Source: Allobrachymonas sp.
GTDB lineage: Bacteria > Pseudomonadota > Gammaproteobacteria > Burkholderiales > Burkholderiaceae
Reading direction: 5' to 3'
Length of the DNA stretch: 25,747 bases
Assembly: GCA_030529305.1 (NCBI GenBank)
Contig: JAUMXD010000015.1
Coordinates: 1 to 25,747, forward strand
The notes below the pieces were generated by a model. That model searched no databases. It was not told the origin of the DNA and worked only from the letters and a program-made list of their open reading frames with translations. A program made the position numbers and the translations under genes. Positions 1-7,645 of this stretch are shown in pieces; the first letter of the stretch is position 1; every line of letters begins with the position of its first letter.

Positions 1-4
1 TGAT

Positions 5-850
5 TCATGGCGCGGATTGTAGCGACTGCACCACGTCTGGCAGGCTGGGGCGGCAAACCAGCACCCGCCCGAAACCCATGGCCTGCGCCGCTTGCGCGAT
101 GCGCGGGTGCGTGCTCAGTGCCGTGGCTTGGGCCCAATCTTGCGCTGGCAGCAATCCCGCCAAATGCCGCAGCGCCAGGCCGCTGCTGAACAGCCAAACC
201 GCTGGCTCACTGGCCAGTGCAGACGCGGCCCGCATTTGATCAGCCCCCCACACGGGGCGCCGGCGCACGTAGGCCGCCACGCTGTGCAGGCCCACACCGG
301 CCTGCGTGATGGCTGCGCCCAGCCAGTCGCACCCATTGCCCGCACTTTTGTCATCAGCATGGCCATCACCATTACTCATTTCGTCATCCGCGCCACGCAC
401 GCGCAGGATGCGCTTATCCGCCTGCTTGCATGCGGCGAGCTGCGGCTGCACCAAGGGCCAGAGGGCTTCGGAGTCGAATTGCTGAGCCTCATCTGATGGG
501 CTATCAATCAAATGAGTGGGCACCCCCACACCCAGCAAGGCGCGCCGCGTGCCGGGGCCCACGCCCCAAGCCCGCAGCGCCTGTTGCTGCCAGCGGCTGG
601 CCGCTTGTGGCTGAGCGGTAAAAAAATGCTCCACCGCTGCGGGGCTGACGAACACCGCCGCGTGATAGCGCGCCAGCTCCTGCCAGCATTGGCGCAACTT
701 CTGCTGCCACTGCGGCTCGGCCACGGGCGCAATCTCGATCAGCGGCAGCACGTGGCAGGTACGCCCCGGCAACTGCGCCTGCAAAGCGGCCAGCCAAATC
801 CGGGCAGGCCCGGCAGGGCGCGTGATGATGAGGGGCAGGCGGGGCGACAT
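5..850 (-). CDS. hemD: uroporphyrinogen-III synthase
   Basis: Cyclises hydroxymethylbilane to uroporphyrinogen III with inversion of ring D, in the cytoplasmic tetrapyrrole (haem) pathway. The protein is about 281 residues and has the family layout: an N-terminal PLIITRPAGPA strand, then VFVSPAAVEHFF, the AWGVGPGTRRAL turn, a middle ILRVRGADDE segment, VAAYVRRRP, WLFSSGLALRHL and a C-terminal GRVLVCRPS. HemD sequences are poorly conserved, so the call rests on this order of short motifs. I chose the ATG at 850; an in-frame TTG at 865 would add five residues, and neither has a convincing ribosome binding site. A stretch of roughly 25 residues around 150-175 is rich in Asp, Gly and Ala and looks like a loop insertion. 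It is the last gene of the leftward run. hemC, its usual partner, is not upstream; that place is taken by a thioesterase gene. A second haem gene, hemL, lies at 8345. Confidence 0.88.
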   Translation of the reverse strand: MSPRLPLIITRPAGPARIWLAALQAQLPGRTCHVLPLIEIAPVAEPQWQQKLRQCWQELARYHAAVFVSPAAVEHFFTAQPQAASRWQQQALRAWGVGPGTRRALLGVGVPTHLIDSPSDEAQQFDSEALWPLVQPQLAACKQADKRILRVRGADDEMSNGDGHADDKSAGNGCDWLGAAITQAGVGLHSVAAYVRRRPVWGADQMRAASALASEPAVWLFSSGLALRHLAGLLPAQDWAQATALSTHPRIAQAAQAMGFGRVLVCRPSLPDVVQSLQSAP

Positions 851-1011
851 TGTTTCAATAGACAAAAAGCCGAAGAAAAATCAAGCCACATGACGCATCG
901 CGTTTGACTCGCTTGAAAAACGATAAATCAGCTGCGTGTCGTTTTCTTCAATGCGCATGGCGTGATCTGGGCAAGGGTTCTTGTTCAAAACGGATTACTC
1001 GAAGCAGAGCT

Positions 1012-1599
1012 TCACACCCCGCTGCCAGCCTGCGCAGCAGCCAGCGCCTGCAACACCTGCTGCGGCATGCGGGTGGGTTGCATGGTGTCAACCTTGACCC
1101 AGCCGACGCGGATGGTGGCTTCGGCCAGCAGTTCGCGTTGTGGCTCTTGCTGATGCGTTGGTTTTTGCTCGCCCAGCTCTTGAGCCGCTTGGCTTTGGTG
1201 ATGAGGAGCCGTTTCAGCCGCAACGTCTGCCCCCACAGCACCTGGCCCGGCGGGATTGCTCTTGCCCCCAACGCTTGCTGCACGTGGCTCGCGCCAAGCC
1301 TGCTGCACAAACACCACGCTGGCTTTGCCCGCTTGTTGCAGGTGCAAGGTAATGGTCAGCGCATCGTCCAGCCGGGCCGAGCGATGGTATTTGATCGCTG
1401 CTTCGCTCACCACAAACACGCCACCTGTCGATTCACGCAGGGCGTGCTGCTCCAGCCCCAGGCGGCGCAGCCATTCGGTGCGGGCGCGCTCGAAAAACTT
1501 CAGGTAGTTGGCGTAATACACCACGCCGCCGGCGTCGGTGTCTTCCCAATACACGCGCACGGGCCAGCAGAAGGAGGGCGGGGTTGTGGTGTTGTTCAT
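1012..1599 (-). CDS. YbgC-family acyl-CoA thioesterase (4-hydroxybenzoyl-CoA thioesterase fold) with an internal insertion
   Basis: A hot-dog-fold thioesterase that would hydrolyse acyl-CoA (or acyl-ACP) esters in the cytoplasm. The N-terminal half is a clear match: RVYWEDTDAGGVVYYANYL at residues 15-33 contains the catalytic Asp of the family, followed by FFERARTEWLRRLG. The C-terminal strand ATIRVGWVKVDTMQPTRMP also fits. Family members are usually 130-150 residues, but this one is 195. The extra length is a block at about residues 104-157, rich in Ala, Gln, Glu, Gly and Pro, placed between two core beta strands. The reading frame stays open, so it is an in-frame insertion rather than decay. 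In many proteobacteria ybgC stands with the tol-pal genes, but here it sits between nusB and hemD. The start is the ATG at 1599. The substrate cannot be told from sequence. Confidence 0.85.
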   Translation of the reverse strand: MNNTTTPPSFCWPVRVYWEDTDAGGVVYYANYLKFFERARTEWLRRLGLEQHALRESTGGVFVVSEAAIKYHRSARLDDALTITLHLQQAGKASVVFVQQAWREPRAASVGGKSNPAGPGAVGADVAAETAPHHQSQAAQELGEQKPTHQQEPQRELLAEATIRVGWVKVDTMQPTRMPQQVLQALAAAQAGSGV

Positions 1600-1685
1600 A
1601 TCTTGTTTTTATTTACTGGCTGCGTCAGTGCGCGCGCCGTGCGTGGTGCGAAGGCGCTCCCTGCACAACAAGTGCTTGTGCGCAA

Positions 1686-2249
1686 TCAGGCTGGCTTTTT
1701 GCGGTCGGCCTGCACTTCGGCAGCACGCAGTTCGGGCGCCAGCGCGTGCAGCACGCCGTTGACGTATTTGTGCCCGTCGGTGCCGCCAAAGGATTTGGCC
1801 AGCTCGATGCATTCGTTGAGCACCACGCGCCAAGGCACGTCCAGGCAATGCTTCAGCTCGTACACGCCAATCCACATGCAGGCATGTTCAACGGGCGAAA
1901 TTTCCTGCCAGCCACGGTCGAGCTTGGGTTCGATCAAGGCGTCCAGCTCGGCAGCTTGCTCCACGCAGCCGTGAAAGACGGCATCGAAGTGCGCGCTGTC
2001 GCCTTTGTGAAAGCCGGTCAGGTCGCGCGTGAACTGGTCGATGGCTGCGGCATCGTTGCCGCCCACCAGGTGCTGGTACAGGGCCTGCACGATGAATTCG
2101 CGCGCGCGCGCGCGGCCGGTTTTGCCCGGCATTTTGCGCGGCTTGGCGGCTTTGGCCACAGGCGCAGCCTCGGGCTGCATGGCTTGGTACAGCGCCTCTT
2201 CTGGGGTGCTGGGGGTGTCGGCGGTGTCGGGTATGGAAGCTGTGTTCAT
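1686..2249 (-). CDS. nusB: transcription antitermination factor NusB with N-terminal extension
   Basis: Binds boxA RNA together with NusE (ribosomal protein S10) and takes part in antitermination of rRNA transcription. The conserved all-helical fold runs from about residue 45 to the end: [14 protein letters not shown] at the start, an [16 protein letters not shown] helix, [15 protein letters not shown], and the signature [16 protein letters not shown]. The protein is about 187 residues, against roughly 140 for a typical NusB. The surplus is an N-terminal Ala/Pro/Glu-rich tail ending in a basic patch ([18 protein letters not shown]). I chose the ATG at 2249 because a purine-rich AAGGGG lies about 10 bases upstream; a TTG two codons earlier is less likely. 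It follows ribH by 14 bases, the common ribH-nusB pairing, so the two are probably cotranscribed. Confidence 0.93.
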   Translation of the reverse strand: MNTASIPDTADTPSTPEEALYQAMQPEAAPVAKAAKPRKMPGKTGRARAREFIVQALYQHLVGGNDAAAIDQFTRDLTGFHKGDSAHFDAVFHGCVEQAAELDALIEPKLDRGWQEISPVEHACMWIGVYELKHCLDVPWRVVLNECIELAKSFGGTDGHKYVNGVLHALAPELRAAEVQADRKKPA

Positions 2250-2263
2250 CTGCAAGCCGCCCC

Positions 2264-2737
2264 TTATTGTTGATACATGCTGCGCAGCAGCAGGGCCATT
2301 TCAACGGCCACGCGCGCGGCATCCACCGCTTTTTCGGTTTGGCGCGCCTGGGCCTGCTTGAGATTTTCAACCGTGAGGATGGCATTGGCCACGGGCAGCG
2401 CAAAGTCAAGCGCCACGCGCGATACGCCCGCGCCCGATTCGTTGGCCACCAGTTCGAAATGGTAGGTTTCGCCGCGGATGATGCAGCCGATGGCGATCAG
2501 CGCATCGTAGGCTGCGCGATCGCCCAGACCCTGCAAGGCCACGGGGATTTCGAGCGCGCCGGGCACTTGCACCAGTGTCACGTTTTTGGCCTTGACGCCC
2601 AATTGCATCAGCTCGGCCAGGCAGGCTTCGGTCATGGCGTTGGTGATGTCTTCATTGAAGCGCGCTTGCACGATGCCAATGCGCAGTTTCTTGCCATTCA
2701 ATTGGCTGCTGATATCGCCTTTGTTTGCTTGTTTCAT
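2264..2737 (-). CDS. ribH: 6,7-dimethyl-8-ribityllumazine synthase
   Basis: Condenses 5-amino-6-ribitylamino-uracil with 3,4-dihydroxy-2-butanone 4-phosphate, the penultimate step of riboflavin synthesis; the enzyme forms pentamers or 60-subunit shells. The length of 157 residues is normal. Visible motifs are [14 protein letters not shown] near the N-terminus, [13 protein letters not shown], and the active-site block [18 protein letters not shown], which contains the catalytic His. The start is the ATG at 2737. It lies 216 bases downstream of the ribBX stop on the same strand and directly upstream of nusB. Its substrate butanone phosphate would be made by the neighbouring RibB domain, so this is a partial riboflavin cluster; ribD and ribE are not in the window. 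Confidence 0.96.
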   Translation of the reverse strand: MKQANKGDISSQLNGKKLRIGIVQARFNEDITNAMTEACLAELMQLGVKAKNVTLVQVPGALEIPVALQGLGDRAAYDALIAIGCIIRGETYHFELVANESGAGVSRVALDFALPVANAILTVENLKQAQARQTEKAVDAARVAVEMALLLRSMYQQ

Positions 2738-2862
2738 GTGCTGTATCTGCCTTTGCTTGTTTGAAAAATCTGTTGAAAAACGATGGGCTGTGTTCTGCCT
2801 GTACCACGCGGTTTCTCTTAACTCTTGCCGCTTGCGTCCAACCCACAGGGGTGAGCTGGAAT

Positions 2863-2900
2863 GTGGCGCTTTAACTTGGCAGAGAATGCGTCAGCGCCAC
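2863..2900. repeat. inverted repeat in the ribBX-ribH spacer
   Basis: GTGGCGCT at 2863-2870 is the perfect reverse complement of AGCGCCAC at 2893-2900, with a 22-base loop. It is the only clear structure in the 216-base spacer between the ribBX stop and the ribH start. There is no T-run on either side, so it is not an ordinary intrinsic terminator. It could be an RNA processing or stabilising stem between the two genes. The rest of the spacer shows no gene and no FMN riboswitch core. Confidence 0.4.
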
Positions 2901-2953
2901 AGGTACTGCTGTCACCTTCAAGCTCCCTGCTACACAGCCCCATCACGCATCCT

Positions 2954-4150
2954 CTATGGCGCAGCCGCTGCAGGCAACGATTCAGGCGGCGCTTCGGTAA
3001 AGCCCACCACTTCCAAATCGTAGCCCGCCATGCTGGGCATGCGTCGGCTTGGCCCCAGGATGTGCAGCTTGCGCGCACCGCACTCGCGCAGGATTTGCGC
3101 GCCAATGCCGTAGTTGCGCAAGTCTTGCCCCTTGGCCGGTGCGTGCGTTACGTGGGCAGCGCCTTCAAATTGCGCCAGCAGTTGATCGGCCGTTTCACCG
3201 CAATTGAGCAGCACCACCACGCCGCGTTGCTGCTGCTGGATGTAGCGCAAGCTGTCTTCCAAACGCCAGCTGTGTGCCTGGCGGCCGGTTTCCAGCGCAT
3301 CCAGCAGCGACAGCGGCTCGTGCACGCGCGTGGGCACAGCCTCGTCGGCCTGCCAGCTGCCTTTGACCAGGGCCAGGTGCAGGCTTTCGCCCTGCACGTC
3401 GCGATAGGCGTGCGCCACAAATTCGCCGTAGGCGGTTTGCAGCGGGCGCGAGGCCACTTTGCGAATCAGCGATTCATGGCGGATACGGTGCTCAATCAAA
3501 TCGGCAATGGTGCCAATCTTCAAGCCATGCGTGGCGGCAAAGCGTTGCAGCTCGGGCAGGCGGGCCATGCTGCCGTCTTCGTTCATGATTTCGCAAATCA
3601 CCGCAGCCGGCGCGCAGCCTGCCATGCGCGCCAGGTCGCAGCCTGCCTCGGTGTGGCCCGCGCGCATGAGCACGCCGCCCTCCACCGCCTGAATCGGAAA
3701 GACGTGGCCCGGCTGCACGATGTCTTGCGCCGTGCCCTTGATGGCCATTTGGATGGTGCGCGCGCGGTCGGCGGCCGAGATGCCCGTGGTCACGCCCTGT
3801 GCGGCTTCGATCGAGGTGGTAAAGGCCGTGCCGTAGCGCGTGCCGTTGCGGCTCGTCATGGGCGCGAGGCCGAGTTGCTCGCAACGCTCGCGCGTGAGGG
3901 TGAGGCAAACCAGCCCGCGCGCATGCGTCACCATGAAGTTGATCGCCTCGGGCGTGACGTGCTCGGCCGCCAGCATCAGGTCGCCCTCATTCTCGCGGTC
4001 TTCTTCGTCCACCAAAATCACCAGCTTGCCCGCGCGCAAATCGGCCACGATTTCTTCAACCGGCGCAATATGCGCCACAGGCGCTTGCCCCGGCGCAGCA
4101 GTTGGCGCGGCCTTGGGCGTTGAACAGGAAGAATCAGGCGAGGTGGACAT
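2954..4150 (-). CDS. ribB: 3,4-dihydroxy-2-butanone-4-phosphate synthase fused to a degenerate GTP cyclohydrolase II-like domain (RibBX type)
   Basis: The N-terminal RibB domain (about residues 28-230) converts ribulose 5-phosphate to 3,4-dihydroxy-2-butanone 4-phosphate plus formate. It has the acidic metal-binding loop [11 protein letters not shown] (48-58), [38 protein letters not shown] and [13 protein letters not shown] (166-178) with the catalytic His. The C-terminal domain (about 232-398) has RibA-like secondary order but lacks the residues needed for GTP cyclohydrolase II. Where active RibA has a zinc-binding three-Cys block after RVHSEC, this protein reads [12 protein letters not shown] without Cys, and the RQEGRxIGL nucleotide loop is missing. 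Similar hybrids in Proteobacteria have been called RibBX. A separate ribA is therefore expected elsewhere. The start is taken at the ATG at 4150; a GTG at 4186 is the alternative. It heads the leftward run and is followed by ribH. Confidence 0.93.
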   Translation of the reverse strand: MSTSPDSSCSTPKAAPTAAPGQAPVAHIAPVEEIVADLRAGKLVILVDEEDRENEGDLMLAAEHVTPEAINFMVTHARGLVCLTLTRERCEQLGLAPMTSRNGTRYGTAFTTSIEAAQGVTTGISAADRARTIQMAIKGTAQDIVQPGHVFPIQAVEGGVLMRAGHTEAGCDLARMAGCAPAAVICEIMNEDGSMARLPELQRFAATHGLKIGTIADLIEHRIRHESLIRKVASRPLQTAYGEFVAHAYRDVQGESLHLALVKGSWQADEAVPTRVHEPLSLLDALETGRQAHSWRLEDSLRYIQQQQRGVVVLLNCGETADQLLAQFEGAAHVTHAPAKGQDLRNYGIGAQILRECGARKLHILGPSRRMPSMAGYDLEVVGFTEAPPESLPAAAAP

Positions 4151-4217
4151 GGCAAAATAATGGGCAGGTGAAATGTGAGCAGCCACAAAAGACTGGTCAA
4201 AGCCGCAGCAAGGGGCT

Positions 4218-4259
4218 CAAAAGAATAAAACGCGCCCCATTCAATTCAAGCAGGGGCGC
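4218..4259 (-). promoter_or_regulatory. terminator-like hairpin in the ribBX leader
   Basis: On the minus strand GCGCCCC (4259-4253) pairs perfectly with GGGGCGC (4238-4232) over a 14-base loop. It is followed at once by a U-rich tract (GTTTTATTCTTTT), the layout of an intrinsic terminator. It lies about 70 bases upstream of the ribBX ATG on the same strand, so it would stop or attenuate transcription entering ribBX. The distal arm GGGGC could also pair with GCCCC at 4216-4212, giving a competing fold. I see no RFN/FMN riboswitch core upstream. Alternatively it could be the end of an unseen short transcript. Confidence 0.45.
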
Positions 4260-4461
4260 AGGCCGCCATTATCGTGGAAACGGCTTTTTTCGGCCATTCG
4301 ACAACCTTGTTACGGCCTTTCTGCGCCTTGCAGCCAGCGTGTTGATATAACACCTTCACCCGCCTCAGCCCCCTGCCCCTCCCACGCCCTACCGCTAGAA
4401 TTTTGCTGCCCTTGCGGCCGCAACCATTCTTTTGTTACCACGCATCTATTCATCAACCACC
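4260..4461. other. divergent intergenic region between ribBX and tcdA
   Basis: Together with the leader of ribBX, this spacer must hold the promoters of two divergent transcripts. On the plus strand a TAGAAT hexamer at 4396-4401 is a good -10 candidate for tcdA, but no clear -35 hexamer stands 16-18 bases upstream of it. The stretch from 4352 to 4390 is strongly C-rich. No gene or tRNA was seen. Confidence 0.35.
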
Positions 4462-5259
4462 GTGTCTGCTCCAGCCCTTGATCCGTCTCGCCGCTTTGGC
4501 GGCATTGCCCGCCTGTACGGCGCTGCCGCTGCCCAAGCCCTGGCCCAGGCGCACGTGGCCGTGGTGGGCATAGGCGGCGTGGGTTCGTGGGCGGCCGAGG
4601 CGCTGGCGCGCAGCGGCGTGGGGCAGATCACGCTGATCGATCTGGATCACGTGGCCGAATCGAACATCAACCGCCAAATCCACGCCAGCGATGCCACGCT
4701 GGGCCAGGCCAAGGTGCAGGCCATGCAGGCGCGCATTGCCAGCTTTCACCCCCAATGCCGCGTGCACATGGTGGATGATTTTGTAGAGCCCGATAACTGG
4801 CCCGCCCTGCTGCCTGCGCCGGTGGATGCCGTGATCGACGCTTGCGACCAAATGGCCGCCAAAACCGCCATGGCCGCCTGGGCGCGCGCGCACAAAAGCC
4901 TGTTCATCACCGTGGGCGCGGCTGGCGGCAAGCAAAGCCCCTGGCTGGTAGAGGTGGACGACCTGGCCCGCGCCACGCACGACCCCCTGCTGGCACAGCT
5001 GCGCCAACGCCTGCGCAAATGGCACGGCGCCCCGCGTGATGGCAAAGCTTTCAACCTGGCCTGCGTTTTCAGCCGCGAGGCCGTGCAACACCCCGCCACC
5101 GCTTGCGCGGCCGATGCCAACGCTGCCACGGGTGACGGCAGCCTCAACTGCCACGGCTACGGCTCATCCGTCACCGTTACGGCCACCTTCGGCCTGTGCG
5201 CGGCAGGCTGGGTGTTGCAACAACTGGCCCGACGCGCGGAGCAAACAGGCGCTGCTTGA
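4462..5259 (+). CDS. tcdA: tRNA threonylcarbamoyladenosine dehydratase (E1-like, TcdA/CsdL)
   Basis: ATP-dependent enzyme that cyclises N6-threonylcarbamoyladenosine (t6A) at position 37 of ANN-decoding tRNAs to the hydantoin form ct6A. It belongs to the ThiF/MoeB/E1 superfamily. The sequence shows the TcdA-specific RRFGGIARLYG near the N-terminus, the nucleotide-binding glycine loop VAVVGIGGVGSW (33-43), LIDLDHVAESNINRQIHA with the Asp/Asn/Arg set of the E1 fold, DAVIDACDQMAAKTAM, and a C-terminal GSLNCHGYGSSVTVTATFG. The length of 265 residues is normal. I chose the GTG at 4462 because it brings the start close to the conserved RRFGG block; a TTG at 4432 is possible, and neither has a good ribosome binding site. 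The next gene on the same strand is tsaD, which makes the t6A substrate. Confidence 0.92.
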   Translation: MSAPALDPSRRFGGIARLYGAAAAQALAQAHVAVVGIGGVGSWAAEALARSGVGQITLIDLDHVAESNINRQIHASDATLGQAKVQAMQARIASFHPQCRVHMVDDFVEPDNWPALLPAPVDAVIDACDQMAAKTAMAAWARAHKSLFITVGAAGGKQSPWLVEVDDLARATHDPLLAQLRQRLRKWHGAPRDGKAFNLACVFSREAVQHPATACAADANAATGDGSLNCHGYGSSVTVTATFGLCAAGWVLQQLARRAEQTGAA

Positions 5260-5316
5260 AACCATCAGGCGCTGACTGCAAGCAATACTTAAATCAGGAC
5301 TGCCAGAGCCTTTTTA

Positions 5317-5571
5317 CTATTTCTGCAGTTTCTGCCAGTCCGGCCATTGGCTGATTCCATCACCCGCATGTGCCATCGCTTGGCTGTGGCTGCTCAACAC
5401 ATCATCAACCGCAGCCCCTACCTTGGCACACTCTTGCCACCCAGCACCATCAGACCAATCAGCCGATACCGCCCCTGCCACGCGCATTCCCTCTACACTT
5501 CCTGCCTGTTTCATTTGATCTACCAACGTTTCGCATGCAGCCCGCCGCCACTTCTTTTGCTTCACTCCCAT
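5317..5571 (-). CDS. possible small protein or gene remnant antisense to the tcdA-tsaD spacer
   Basis: An open frame of 84 codons from an ATG at 5571 (93 from 5598) fills the 275-base gap between tcdA and tsaD on the opposite strand and overlaps the first 37 bases of tsaD. The composition is protein-like rather than shadow-like, with [19 protein letters not shown], then [20 protein letters not shown], then [14 protein letters not shown] and a WPDW end. The last 66 codons lie wholly outside tsaD. Codon third positions are less G+C-rich than in the neighbouring genes. I do not recognise a family. It may be a fossil of a longer gene whose 5' part was lost, or a chance frame. The usable ribosome binding signal is weak. 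Confidence 0.2.
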   Translation of the reverse strand: MGVKQKKWRRAACETLVDQMKQAGSVEGMRVAGAVSADWSDGAGWQECAKVGAAVDDVLSSHSQAMAHAGDGISQWPDWQKLQK

Positions 5572-6653
5572 CATCTGCCCCGCTGAGCCAGCCCGCACTG
5601 GTGCTGGGCATTGAATCCTCGTGCGATGAAACGGGCGTCGCCTTGGCCCGCGCCATGCCCGGCCAAGCTGTACCGCAGCTGCTGGCGCAGGGGCTGCACA
5701 GCCAGATCGACATGCACCAGGCCTATGGCGGCGTGGTGCCCGAGCTGGCCAGCCGCGACCACATTCGCCGCGTGGTGCCGCTGGTGCGCCAAGTCATGCA
5801 AGAGGCAGGTTGCCAGCTGGCTGATCTGCACGCCATCGCCTTTACCCAAGGGCCGGGGCTGGCGGGTGCGCTGCTGGTGGGGGCGGGCGTGGCTTGTGCG
5901 CTGGCCGCCGCGCTGGGCAAGCCGGTGATTGGCGTACACCACCTAGAAGGGCATTTGCTCTCGCCTTTTTTAAGTGCCGACCCGCCCGAATTCCCGTTCG
6001 TGGCTCTGCTCGTTTCAGGCGGCCACACCCAGCTCATGCGCGTGGATGGCGTGGCGCAGTACGAACTGCTGGGCGAAACCATTGACGATGCCGCAGGCGA
6101 GGCCTTTGACAAATCCGCCAAGCTGCTGGGCCTGAGCTACCCTGGCGGCCCGGCACTGGCACGGCTGGCCGAAAGCGGCAACCCGCAAGCCTTTGCCCTG
6201 CCGCGCCCACTGCTGCACAGCGGCGATCTGGACTTTTCTTTCGCCGGGCTTAAAACCGCCGTGCTCACGCAGGTGAACAAACTCGGCCCCCAGGCGAGCG
6301 ACGCCATCCGCGCCGACCTGGCTGCCAGCACGCAAGCGGCCATTGTTGAGGTGCTGCTGAAAAAATCCCTCAAGGCGCTGGACGCCACAGGCCTGAAGCG
6401 CCTGGTGGTAGCCGGCGGCGTGGGCGCCAACCTGGCCCTGCGCCAGCAATTGCAAGCCGCCTGCCAAGCACGCCAGGTGCGCGTGCACTACCCCGAGCTG
6501 GCCCTGTGCACCGACAACGGCGCCATGATCGCGCTGGCCGCTGCCATGCGCCTGCAACGCGGCTTGGCCCCGCTGCGCTACGACTACGCCTTTGATGTGA
6601 AGCCGCGCTGGCCTTTGGCTGAAATTAATGCTGCGATTAATGCAACGGTTTGA
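5535..6653 (+). CDS. tsaD: tRNA N6-adenosine threonylcarbamoyltransferase
   Basis: Transfers the threonylcarbamoyl group from threonylcarbamoyl-AMP to A37 of tRNAs reading ANN codons, acting with TsaB and TsaE. Signature blocks are complete: [16 protein letters not shown] (22-37), [20 protein letters not shown], the metal-binding HLEGH (H136, H140), [69 protein letters not shown] and [12 protein letters not shown]. The protein has 372 residues, against about 340 in the family. The excess is a Ser/Ala/Pro-rich N-terminal tail of some 20 residues. The ATG at 5535 is the first in-frame ATG close to the conserved block; the open frame upstream of it is compositionally unlike a protein. tcdA, which uses the product of this enzyme, is the preceding gene, 275 bases away. 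Confidence 0.96.
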   Translation: MQPAATSFASLPSSAPLSQPALVLGIESSCDETGVALARAMPGQAVPQLLAQGLHSQIDMHQAYGGVVPELASRDHIRRVVPLVRQVMQEAGCQLADLHAIAFTQGPGLAGALLVGAGVACALAAALGKPVIGVHHLEGHLLSPFLSADPPEFPFVALLVSGGHTQLMRVDGVAQYELLGETIDDAAGEAFDKSAKLLGLSYPGGPALARLAESGNPQAFALPRPLLHSGDLDFSFAGLKTAVLTQVNKLGPQASDAIRADLAASTQAAIVEVLLKKSLKALDATGLKRLVVAGGVGANLALRQQLQAACQARQVRVHYPELALCTDNGAMIALAAAMRLQRGLAPLRYDYAFDVKPRWPLAEINAAINATV

Positions 6654-6663
6654 TGAATGCCTG

Positions 6664-6680
6664 GCCTCTCGGGCTTTTTG
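6664..6680 (+). terminator. weak intrinsic terminator after tsaD
   Basis: A short stem GCCT/GGGC with a CTC loop (one G-T pair) begins about 10 bases after the tsaD stop and is followed by five T and then G, TTTT. The stem is short, so the call is tentative, but position and T-run fit the end of the tsaD transcript. Confidence 0.4.
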
Positions 6681-6986
6681 TTTTGCGTATTCACATAAGC
6701 CACGAATTTCGTTATTTTATGCTTGAATCAAGCATGTGCTGCCTGCAAACATGGCTGAATCCGCTCCCCCAACGCTCGTTATTTGGCTGGCGCGTCACCT
6801 GCTGCAAGCTTCGAATCCGCAGCCCTGACGCTGAAAAGCCAAAGGTAGATTGTGATCTACCAAGACATGACAGGCCGCTTATCTGCAGACTTTGTACGAC
6901 CAGCAAAATTTCCGGCACAAAAGATCAAGCAGCACCTGCATTCAAGCTCAAGCATTTATGGCTAATGCGAGATCAAACCTTCTTTT
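6681..6986. other. intergenic stretch with two short palindromes
   Basis: No gene is supported here. Two near-perfect dyads stand out: ATGCTTGA-A-TCAAGCAT at 6719-6735, whose right arm TCAAGCAT recurs at 6948-6955, and GGTAGAT-TGTG-ATCTACC at 6844-6861. Base composition is richer in A+T than in the flanking housekeeping genes. The stretch lies between tsaD and the convergent DUF4124-like gene. The dyads could be operator or transcript-end structures, and no function can be assigned. Confidence 0.4.
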
Positions 6987-7598
6987 TTACCTTTTATTCA
7001 TTTGTCCGCAGCGCTCCATCTTTTCAATGGCCTTCTGGCGCTTGGCACGCTCTTTCAGTGACAAGGTCAAACTATTGGCGCTGACCTTGGCATTGCGTAT
7101 TTCCAGCTCCGTTGGGCACGGCTTGGCTGTTTGACTGTGATTCTTACCCTTGGCCGCCTTACCCGCAGCACGATATGCAATGCTGCTTGTTACTCCATCT
7201 TTCAATTGCACGTGCACACGGCGGCCATCTTTTTCGTACACATGCTGCTGGTGCGCCACGCCCTTGGTCTGCTTGCTGCTCACCTGCACAGGTGCGCCCA
7301 ATACCTTGGCCAACTGCTGCGCATTCATGCCAACTGCTGGCATGCCCTTGAAATAAAACGCATTGAACGCAGCCTCGTCCAAGCCTTGCGCCGTTTTACT
7401 GCTTGAATGATGAGCGCCACCGCCAGAACTGCTGAATGCTTCCTTGACTGTGATGGCTCCACTCCCCTCACCATCACAAGGCGTTTGCTGAAAGGTATTG
7501 CCGCATCGATAAAGCGGTTGCGCATACACTGGCAAAATAGCGCATATCAGCACAACGGTCAAAATAAAAATGTTATTTTTCAACATATCGAATTTCAT
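6987..7598 (-). CDS. secreted or periplasmic DUF4124-like protein, function unknown
   Basis: About 203 residues from the ATG at 7598 (another ATG at 7586 and a TTG at 7619 are possible). A signal peptide is evident: a Lys/Asn-containing start, a hydrophobic core FILTVVLICAILPVY and an Ala-Gln cleavage site. It is followed directly by LYRCGNTFQQTPCDG, the short Cys-containing motif typical of DUF4124-type periplasmic proteins of betaproteobacteria. The middle is Ser/His-rich. A central segment (MNAQQLAKVLGAPVQVSS...HVYEKDGRRVHVQLKDGV) resembles the SmpA/BamE-like beta fold seen after DUF4124 in related proteins. The C-terminal part is basic (LKERAKRQKAIEKMERCG). Codon use is less G+C-biased than in the neighbours. 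It lies alone between tsaD and phage remnants. The role is unknown. Confidence 0.7.
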   Translation of the reverse strand: MKFDMLKNNIFILTVVLICAILPVYAQPLYRCGNTFQQTPCDGEGSGAITVKEAFSSSGGGAHHSSSKTAQGLDEAAFNAFYFKGMPAVGMNAQQLAKVLGAPVQVSSKQTKGVAHQQHVYEKDGRRVHVQLKDGVTSSIAYRAAGKAAKGKNHSQTAKPCPTELEIRNAKVSANSLTLSLKERAKRQKAIEKMERCGQMNKR

Positions 7599-7645
7599 AA
7601 AAATCGAATTGATGACCAAGCGGCTATCCCATTAAAAGCAAATAA

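Noticed and set aside
2861..4123. Open frame of 420 codons on the plus strand opposite ribBX
   Set aside because: It is an antisense shadow of a well-supported enzyme, with His/Ala/Arg-rich composition.
4260..4440. FMN (RFN) riboswitch upstream of ribBX
   Set aside because: The G-rich minus-strand stretch looked suggestive, but none of the conserved RFN blocks (the GGTGAAATTCCC core or the CCGGCGGT segment) is present.
6810..6818. tRNA T-loop-like TTCGAATCC after tsaD
   Set aside because: The flanking bases cannot form a T stem and there is no acceptor stem or anticodon arm around it.
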